NCBI GenBank assembly: GCA_964017195.1
Contig: OZ024895.1
Location: 24,646,233-24,710,232 of the forward strand
Origin: Siderastrea radians
Lineage: Eukaryota; Cnidaria; Anthozoa; Scleractinia; Rhizangiidae
Direction of reading: 5' to 3'
DNA: 64,000 nt
This document shows positions 56,535 to 64,000 of the stretch, one piece after another (position 1 is the stretch's first letter; each line of letters begins with the position of its first letter). Position numbers and translations under genes: made by a program. The notes under the pieces are model-generated. The model ran no database searches. It saw only the letters and a program-made list of their open reading frames with translations, and was not told the DNA's origin.

Positions 56535-57279
56535 CTGGGCCATGTGGCAAGACCCCAGATCTTGTTTTACCTGTCAGTTTTGTGCTGCTGACCTATAGCA
56601 ACACGAGGCATTTATTGAGAAAGTACTCCCTTACCACATTCCCTGTTAATTAATCGTGAAGATGTTTTCTCTTAGAAAGTTTAAAATAGAAAGTCTATCA
56701 TGCTCACACAGAATTGAATTTTTTATTCTCAAACAACCCTTAGGATGAACTGTAAGTTAAGCAACAATTGCCAGGGTTTCCAATGATTTAACATGTGAAA
56801 TTTATAAGTAGTACTTTTCCCCTTATTTTTTATTGTCACATACACATACGCATACACTGGCATTACCTATAACATGCAAGTGCTAGATTGCTTACGCTAT
56901 CTCATGTACAATAACTGTTATTGATAACAAAAGTTCAGCTGAAAAAATGCGCATTGATCTTTGATTACTTATTCTAAAATTGAAAGGAAAAAAAGAATGC
57001 ACATTGAAATAAAACAACAATGGAAAAGCAAAGTTGTTGAATGCACCTACACTTTCTATATAAATGGTATTTCATTTATATTTGGTAGTCAAAATCAGAG
57101 AGAGTAATTGATTTATTGTGGAGTTTGCATGAATAAATGGAACATCACATAAATGACAGTGTGTAATTTAGTTTTTCAATCAGCGCTTTACTGGTGGATG
57201 AATGCAAAGATATTCCAAATAATGATTCTTTTGTTGAGGGGAGTAAGGTGAAGTCATTCGTAGACTTTGACCAATTGAA

Positions 57280-57680
57280 TACATTTTCCTTGAAAGATTG
57301 TGTAAAACGGCAGTGGATAAATGTGTGATTGATCGCATCTTCTCCACAGTATAAGCTGAATCACTGTCTTGTTTAATCCCAGGGTGAAATAGTTCCTTCT
57401 TGGTTTATGATGATTCTGTGTGAAAATTTGAATTGAAATTCATTCAACTTATTTTCTCTACAAACATTTTAAACTGAGTTATACACAGTTCGCCATTCGT
57501 TTGTTTATACGTCAAATTCCCTGTTCCATTTCTTTGGCTCATTAGCAATGTCTGATGGCTTTGTTCGTTTAGAATCCAAAAAATTGCCTTTGCTTTGGCT
57601 TTCTACAGTACTACATTAGGGTATATCTTTTGAATTTTTGGACAGAAGGCTATCACAACAAACTGATTCTCATGTGGTAG
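57280..57680 (-). mobile_element. LINE ORF2 C-terminal remnant, frameshifted
   Basis: Reverse-strand frames give NEPKKWNREF, then EFQFKFSHRI and, after shifts, a segment like SITHLSTAVL matching the final KW...EFQFK...CxxC...H..C block of L1-class LINEs, similar in layout to the end of the LINE at 38940. The nucleotide sequence differs from that one, so it is another, older family. Confidence 0.5.
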
Positions 57681-58152
57681 TATCCTAAAGAGAAAGGTTC
57701 TCAGAACATTCAGGTGAAACATTTGAAAGATTAAGAAAATAGGCAATATGAAAGCATTCTAGATTAGAGGCAGTGAAAAGATTTCATTAACAAATGCAAA
57801 TTATTTTTGGGACAACCAAATTTGAAATGGTACATAGAATAAAAAGTGACAGTAAAACAAAGTTCAAAATGGCAAAGTAGAATACTCCTGTTCCAGTGGT
57901 CAAACCCACCATTTATGTTTCCACCATAGTATGGATTATCCTTTAAAGCAACTGCTATCTTGAGGAAGAGAATCAGAAATTAGTTAGCTATCCAGAAATT
58001 AGAATTCCAGCATGACGTTATGCGGGTGACATTACAGTGGTAGTTGATGTATGATATAAATGCTCATTTCAATGGAAGTGCTTTTAAAATTAATGCTTAT
58101 TGCAAAGTTAACCGTTACTGAGAAACAGTTCTCATTATAACAAAAATTTCAG

Positions 58153-58232
58153 CTACAGTAGAACCTCGATAACTCGAACTCTGAAGGGAAACAAAAAACA
58201 GTTTGAGTTATCGGGGTCGAGTGAGTATTCAA
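58153..58232. mobile_element. pogo-like MITE fragment with short palindrome
   Basis: CAGTAGAACCTCGATAACTC followed after about 35 bp by AGTTTGAGTTATCGGGGTCG, giving a hairpin. The AACCTCGATAACTCGA motif is like the ends of the 45444 and 63014 elements. No second end was found, so it may be a solo fragment. Confidence 0.55.
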
Positions 58233-59393
58233 TTGGCCATGTTCATTTGACAGTTTACTGATTTTCCAGTATACAGTACAGTGCAAGTTAAACTTATCTC
58301 GTCAGAAACTGTAACACAATTATGCATTCTTGTGATAATACAGGACTGTAAATGTAACTCAGTTACACTCACTCACCGGGAAATGACTGTCAAATAGGTG
58401 ATCTTTTCACTGCACTAATTAAAATCAAATTGCTGAAGTGTTAGTGTTTTTACCGATTACACGACAAGAAGAGGTAAAAGGGATCCTCCTATAGGATTGT
58501 CTAGGATCCTGTTTAGGATCGTACAGGATCTTGTGTAGGATCCTGGTTAGAATTTCTATCATTCTCTGAGTATTATGCAAACCCGTATTGTCGGTTGGTA
58601 CAAAACGCAGGTCACATGTCCCAGGTCACAGGTCAGTGAAACCCCAGATGTTCAAAGGGTAGATATATAGCTCGCAATTGGTTTAGTAAACATTTATCCG
58701 TTGGGTATGGATGTAACTGAACGATAGCGCTAACCCCCTTTGAAGCACTTGAATAAACACACCAATGCACCACTTTGACTTTCCCTGAGAATGCCCTACA
58801 TGCATGAAAAGAAAATTACTGACCTTTAGCCTGTTATAAAGAGGATTTATAGCTGTCTGTCAACAAATTGATTGGGTCTTAAGCTTACTGATCGATTAAT
58901 GGCGAAATTTACAGATAACAATCATGTTTATGCTTAACTTACTGGAACGATCCTCGTGATAAAGGATAAATAACTGCACTCTTTTGACTGTTCGTCCTAT
59001 TAGTAAACTGGTAAATCAATCAAAATTTTCTAATCTTGTTTTTCTTTAGTGTTTGAGTCTGTTTGTGACTCGAGGAAAAGCATCCTTTGAGCCACAAACA
59101 GGCCAAACAGTGCGTCAAACGTGTAGGCCGTGATCGATTGCACAGTCTCGTCCCAGGCCAATCTGCGCATGACTTGTCCATCACACAAGGTTCATTAGGG
59201 GCCTTATGATGCAACAACAGCGACGGCAACGGCTATGTAAAGAGACTGGGTCAAGGCTGTCAGTTGCCGTTGGCCTTCCCGCCAAAAGCTAACATTACGA
59301 AAAGATCTTGAACAACGCGAGTTTTCCAACCTTTTATGAAGCTTTTTCTATTAAGTTACTTGAGAGTGTTATTAACTTTTTGCCAGTGATGTC
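58233..59393. other. Intergenic, repeats of AGGATC
   Basis: Near 58480-58550 the motif AGGATC(C/T)TG recurs about five times in 70 bp. No gene is recognised. A reverse ORF at 59020-59229 is short and featureless. Confidence 0.4.
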
Positions 59394-59858
59394 ATGCCAA
59401 AAGTAAGAGACACCATTCTTCTGGCTTATACGTTTAATTTAATCGATGCCACAGAGTGCTTGCTGTTGTACGGCGTTAATTCTCCTAAAAATCCTGATAT
59501 TCCATACTGGAGCTACGAATGATTCGATCTAGACCTGATGACAGACGACGAATGCAAGAGCAAGTTCAGGTTTTACAAAAACGATATATATGAACTGACC
59601 GAAGTTTTAAACCTTCCTGACTGGATTACTTGCTACAACGGCGTCAACATAGACACAACCGAGGCACTTTGCATATTTCTCAAGCGGTTTGCCTATCCTT
59701 GCAGGTATGTTGAATTGATACCAAGATTTGCGAGACCTGAGCCTCTAATTTGTATGATTTCAAATGCTGTGATGGATTCAATCAACACTAGTTGGAGACA
59801 TCTGCTGTTGGATTTAGACCAGCCATGGCTAAGTCGCCAAAGTTTGGCGGTCAGTTAA
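59394..59858 (+). pseudogene. PIF/Harbinger transposase N-terminal remnant
   Basis: In one frame from ATG at 59394: MPKVRDTILLAYTFN..., an in-frame TGA at 59520-59522, then DDECKSKFRFYKNDIYELTE, TEALCIFLKRFAYPCRY and SNAVMDSINTSWRHLLLDLD. This matches the N-terminal helical region of HARBI1-like transposases (about the first 150 residues). The catalytic DDE part is absent: the frame ends at SLAVS after SRQ and nothing similar follows. The element is therefore dead and truncated. Confidence 0.75.
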
Positions 59859-60229
59859 CTCTTGGGTTATCTTTTTGATGGATGTTTCCAAAGTTCCAGT
59901 GACATGCTTTTTCTCTTGGAAACGCTGCCTTTTATCGGGATGTTTGGATAGGTCACCACAAAGAAATCAAGATTCACATTTTTCTGAAACACATGATCTG
60001 ACTGAGTGATTCTTTTCATGACAGTTTAAACACCTTTGACCAGTGCAGCACCAGTGCAGCCAGTCAACGTGGCAGCTTCCTTTATTCGAGCAAACATATT
60101 TTCAAGCTCTCATTTCTTCTGCTCGAGTTCTTCGTTTTTGGTCTTACGTTCATCTTCCTTGGCCTCCGTGTAATGTTCAACAGGCAACAACATAGACGAA
60201 TCAAGCCGGTTGCGGGGCTGAGAAATTTT

Positions 60230-60583
60230 TCACTTAAGCTGCGTTCCGGAGGATGATGGCTCGTCGTGAAATGCGTTGAATGTTGCCGAAATTTCTCTTC
60301 TACGTTTTCTTGGACTTTCATCTGGCTGTCTTTCTGTCAAAGAGGAAAGCTTTCTTTCAGATTTTACATTGGGGGTATGTATTTTCGTGACCATGTTCAG
60401 GATCAACCACCGATGGCCTTCTGGGACTTCCACCTCCAAGTTCTGAAAGTCTTGTTGGCGCCAGTATTTCATTGTCACACTTGAGGTAAAACCACTTTTC
60501 CTAAAGGCTGAAGCGTACTTTAAAAGGTCGGGATCAATATTTTTGGAAAAATCCTCAATATCCATCCTTTCTACTGCCATCAT
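60230..60583 (-). CDS. SAM-like domain ORF, 117 codons
   Basis: Residues about 12-70 (DFSKNIDPDLLKYASAFRKS, then GFTSS...MKYWRQQDFQNL, then VPEGHRWLILNMVTKI) fit the sterile alpha motif pattern, ending in the GHR..IL..I helix. The rest is basic and Ser-rich (SPRKRRRE, a likely nuclear localisation signal). Open from ATG to stop with no frameshift. It lies beside the Harbinger remnant and may be an accessory gene of that or another repeat, or a cellular gene fragment. Function is not known. Confidence 0.45.
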   Translation of the reverse strand: MMAVERMDIEDFSKNIDPDLLKYASAFRKSGFTSSVTMKYWRQQDFQNLEVEVPEGHRWLILNMVTKIHTPNVKSERKLSSLTERQPDESPRKRRREISATFNAFHDEPSSSGTQLK

Positions 60584-60688
60584 GGCAAAAGTTTGCTAAG
60601 CGGCTGCCAAACTTCAAAGTTTGGCGGCGAAACTTGTCAAGTTTGCAGCCAGTTAGATCATGTTTTTCCGTCACATGTCCACGCTTAG

Positions 60689-61276
60689 ATGAAAACGGCG
60701 GTAATTGCTCTGGACAAAATAAAAACAATTACTTTATTTGGTATCTGGCATGGCAAACAATGCTTCAGCTTCACAGCGCGATCAGTTACTCATTTGTGGT
60801 TGCTGGTCACACCAAGTTTGGCCCCGATTGCTGTTTTGGAAATCAAGAGAGCTTACAAAGTAAATTACATTTCCTCACTCTATGAATTTGCCATGATGGT
60901 GAAGACATCAAGCACTTCTGGAAAGAACAAAGCCCAGCTAGCTGGAACACATGACAGGAGGGTCATTGTTCCTGTACATAACTGGACAGTATTTCTCAAA
61001 CAGTTCTTTATCAGAGTTCTGAACATTAAGAAATACCACCTTTTAGATTTTCTAAAGATGAGCCTAGTAAAGTTTATTTTAAGGAATTCGACTTGTCTGC
61101 TGAACACTGAATCGCTAATGCTGCTAAAGAACCGTGCGACCTTGCCTCCTCACTCAGTACTTCCACCCATAATTCATCCAGAAGGATTAACTCAAGAGAG
61201 GAAGCAGTATCTTTACTGGGAAATTCGGCAATTTTGCAAACCTGGAACTGAGAATCTTGTTGCACCAGCACCATGA
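60689..61276 (+). CDS. Unassigned 195-codon ORF
   Basis: The longest intact frame in the right flank. A hydrophobic start (FGIWHGKQCFSFTARSVTHL) is followed by EIKRAYKVNYISSLYEFAMM and a C-terminal block LPPHSVLPPIIHPEGLTQER then KQYLYWEIRQFC. That final block looks like a conserved C-terminal motif, but I cannot name the family. It starts 105 bp from the divergent SAM-like ORF, so the two may form a divergent pair of one repeat element. The start codon is uncertain. Confidence 0.4.
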   Translation: MKTAVIALDKIKTITLFGIWHGKQCFSFTARSVTHLWLLVTPSLAPIAVLEIKRAYKVNYISSLYEFAMMVKTSSTSGKNKAQLAGTHDRRVIVPVHNWTVFLKQFFIRVLNIKKYHLLDFLKMSLVKFILRNSTCLLNTESLMLLKNRATLPPHSVLPPIIHPEGLTQERKQYLYWEIRQFCKPGTENLVAPAP

Positions 61277-62420
61277 ACTTGCTTTATTGCTTGAACTGAT
61301 TGAGTATTTTGTAACAATGTTTGTACGTAAATTTAGATAGCTAAAATGAATGCTTTATGTGAATATCTTCTTTAAAACATAATACCCCCCCCCCCGGTAG
61401 CATTGTAACAAAAATAGACTGACAGCACATTTTTCAATTGTATTCTTTGTTTAAAGCATCATTGGAAGCCCAGGGGCAGTTAGTCGGGGCGAGACAAAGT
61501 AAATCGGGCAAAAATTGGCGGTGCGACACAAGTTTTCAAGCTCTCTTCCCCGACTAGCTGTCTCTGGGTCGTCTAGACAAGAAGAATCTGTCCAACACCG
61601 CAAAAGCGTGGTCAGTCTTCATGGAAAACTCTTGCTTCGACGAAGTTTTGCCCAACTCGAGACTGCGAGCAGTCATTATATTTCTTCAAAGTCAGTAACG
61701 GTAGCAATCTAGCTGTATTTAAGCTTAAATAAAACGTTTCTAACTCAAAATCTATTAATAATAATAATAATATTTCAGCTTTAGGAGCACTTAAACAGAG
61801 TCTCAGTGCTCTTACAATTACGCAGATAAAAGAATCTATTGCCGTTTTTGTTTGAGTTCACAGTTTGTATGGATGTTTACCAATTTAACGTTAGTGTTAG
61901 CCGTTTCCCGGCCTTTAAACAGCTTGCAATTGCCCTTCTAATGCTTTTTGAAATTAGCTCATTAAACAGATAGCGTTTGCTCTTTGAACAGCTTGTGATA
62001 CTAACTTAATGGATGGTGCTTGGCATTTTAACGGAATGCGTTAAAATGAGAACGGTATGTATGTATGTTTGTAGCCGGTGGCCACACTGTTGACTTGAGA
62101 TCAAACTTCTCCCTGATAACAGGCCATCCAAATTTTAGCTTCATGTCAGTGTCCAGTGTATGGGATATTGCTCTTTATAACATCAGTCTTAACGGAGGTC
62201 CATGAAAGTGCGTCCTTTTTACTTAAGCCTCAAACAAGTCAAAGAAGAGTGCTCAGACCAAAGCGTTTATATTTCATGGTTAGTCGCCCATTATTCTCCA
62301 ACAAAAACACATGAGCATTCAAGGACACATGGAACACACTACATGAATCATGTTGTGACAGATGTTCGGGCGGGTTCGGCCATGAATGGCGTCATGACAA
62401 AAATTGAGTAACATGGTTTT
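61277..62420. other. Intergenic, simple repeats only
   Basis: A C-run at 61386-61396 and an (AAT)n run at about 61755-61772. The forward ORF at 61515-61712 is Ser-rich and unrecognised. No RNA gene seen. Confidence 0.45.
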
Positions 62421-62904
62421 ATATATGAAGGGCCCGGTGGAAAAAGGGCGTAAGTGACGATTTTGAGGTTAAAATCGAAATTGCTCCTATTTAGCTGGAC
62501 ATTGGCACACAGGCTGGTTTTCATGTGAGGAACACCGTTGCACACTTATTTCTTGACCTGAGATCTAAAATTTGAAGAATTAGCGTATTACTTTTGCTTA
62601 AAACTGACACAAAGAAAACAACAGGACCGCGGATTCTAGGTTGAATTCCTTTGTTTTAGTTCACGCAGAGAATAAAAGAAATCTTTCACGCATCACTTGA
62701 GCGAGTTCAGTTCAACAACACTTTTCACGCAAAAGTAATACGCTAATTCTTCAAATTTTAGATCTCAGGTCAAGAAATAAGTGCGCAACAGCGTTCCTCA
62801 CATGAAAACCAGCCTGTGTGCCAATGTTCAGCTAAATAGGAGCAATTTCGATTTTAACCACAAATCGTCACTTACGCCCTTTTTCCACCAGGCCCTTCAT
62901 ATAT
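62421..62904. mobile_element. Foldback element with ~177-bp inverted arms
   Basis: The left arm 62421-62597 (ATATATGAAGGGCCCGGTGG inward) and right arm 62729-62904 are near-perfect reverse complements with only scattered mismatches. They are separated by a 131-bp loop. The low arm divergence indicates a recent insertion or selection. RNA from this DNA would fold into a long hairpin. The short ORFs in both arms are mirror images. Confidence 0.85.
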
Positions 62905-63013
62905 TCCATTTCTATAAGTATGGAGCTCTGCTCTTGCGGGGCCTTTGGCCTGCGAAGCAACGCCACTGTTAGTTGATGTGAATGAAAGGAAATATTTCAG
63001 TGTTGATAAGACC

Positions 63014-63569
63014 TACATTTGACTCTTGATAACTCGAACCTTCAAAGAAATTGAAAAAAAGTTCGAGATATCAGGAGTTTGAGTAAACAGGAGATGGCTT
63101 TCAAGGAGCAGAATTGTAGAAATTAGAGAAAGCAGTCACCCAGTGCCACCTTAGTTCGAAACACTAGAAGACAACTTTGTTTTGATTACCGTATCAGCCA
63201 TATCAACTTTGACAACCATATCACACCGTACCAACTTTGACTTTGTAATTCTCTTTGGCTTACCTGCGAATGCAAAACAGCAGTGTTTCACAAAGTTTGC
63301 TTCAGAGAGTGATAGTTGTATTCAATTGTAGTACATAACATATGCATGGTTTAATACATCATTTATCTAGATAGCACAGTTGTCTAAGAAGGTTCAATTT
63401 ATCAAAGGTAAAAGGGAAAACGGATTTACTTCGAGTTAACCAGAGGTTCTAATAATCAAGGGTAAAATAACAGTAAATGTATGAAACAAATCCAGGGGAA
63501 ATCAATCTTTGTCTGAGTAAATGCAAGCCTCGAGTTACCAAGGGTTCGAGTAAATGGGAGACAACTGTA
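63014..63569. mobile_element. pogo-like MITE, same family as 45444, 556 bp
   Basis: TA-bounded TIRs: TACATTTGACTCTTGATAAC at the left and, reverse complemented, TACAGTTGTCTCCCATTTAC at the right, each followed by ACTCGAACC-type sequence. An internal ATTGATTTCCCCTGGATTTG (reverse strand) is shared with the 45444 element. No transposase. Confidence 0.7.
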
Positions 63570-63903
63570 TTTCTTCCTTATTCCCATGGGAAATACATGT
63601 GCTCTCATTATAGAAGATATACCCCATAAAAACTTGAGCATGAGGCACACTTCTTTGTGATTGTTTAAAAGTCAGTAAACTTGTTGGCTTTGAGTATTTG
63701 AGGAGTGCTGCGATCAAGTAATTGAGGAAACAATCAACAGCTGATTGGTAAAAGATGGTAAATCAAATTTAACGTCATAGTGAGGGAGTAGTCGCCTAAT
63801 CTCCCGAGCCAAGGGCTCATGTGTAAACACTTGACATCCAGATCGAATTGGAATTTGGGTGCCCATCAGAGTTCTATCTAGGGTATTTGAGGGGTAGAAG
63901 CTT

Positions 63904-63929
63904 CCCCCCCCCCCCCAAAAAAAAAAAAT
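63904..63929. repeat. Homopolymer C-tract followed by A-tract
   Basis: About 14 C then about 12 A. Simple-sequence DNA; the exact lengths may be unreliable in sequencing. Confidence 0.7.
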
Positions 63930-64000
63930 ATTGTTATCATTACAGTATATAAGTAACTATTTCGGAAAAATCATCCAGACGCGATGAGGTTAGTGGATGC

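Overview
This is nuclear DNA of an animal, most likely an anthozoan cnidarian and plausibly a stony coral. The evidence is intronless replication-type histone genes with 3' stem-loops, followed by AT-rich DNA full of animal transposon types (LINE, Penelope-like, PIF/Harbinger, a TTAA-flanked DNA transposon, a tRNA-derived SINE and many TIR/MITE elements). The placement within cnidarians is an inference from histone sequence and repeat types.

Positions 1-34010 are a tandem histone array. The basic unit is about 5.47 kb: H2A(+), H4(-), H3(+), H1(+), H2B(-). H4/H3 and H2B/H2A are head-to-head pairs sharing compact promoters with CCAAT boxes, an octamer and TATA-like boxes. H1 has its own promoter with an AC box. 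Every gene is followed by a histone stem-loop and then an AATAAA-type hexamer. The window holds 7 H2A, 7 complete plus 1 cut H4, 6 H3, 6 H1 and 5 H2B genes. The first 14.5 kb has a 7,230-bp higher-order repeat made of one full unit plus a 1,764-bp short unit. In the short unit a 3,702-bp deletion fuses the H4 and H2A 5' leaders and removes both promoters together with H3, H1 and H2B. Copies are almost identical (concerted evolution), but group-specific variants exist: H2A Arg3->Cys in the first three H2A genes, H1 Ala82->Val in the first two H1 genes, and a variable C-tract and CA microsatellite.

The array stops abruptly at 34010 inside the H1-H2B spacer. Beyond it lies single-copy and repeat DNA. 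A possible small two-exon gene (35931-35991 joined to 41704-41834, phases compatible) has an intron containing a Penelope-like fragment and a decayed L1-type LINE. From 41.9 to 49.8 kb there are TIR elements, a SINE, a minisatellite split by a MITE, and foldback repeats.

The most striking non-histone object is 50094-55726. It is a 5.6-kb DNA transposon flanked by TTAA, with terminal inverted repeats of over 1.1 kb. It carries a broken Mutator/Kolobok-type transposase whose C-terminus is fused in frame to a DEDDh 3'-5' exonuclease. The inverted repeats duplicate a first coding exon, its splice donor, the intron and the start of exon 2, so a second, convergent gene with an unknown 3' part reads from the other end.

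Downstream (56-64 kb) are MITEs, a LINE remnant, a truncated PIF/Harbinger transposase, a SAM-like ORF, an unassigned 195-codon ORF and a near-perfect 177-bp foldback hairpin.
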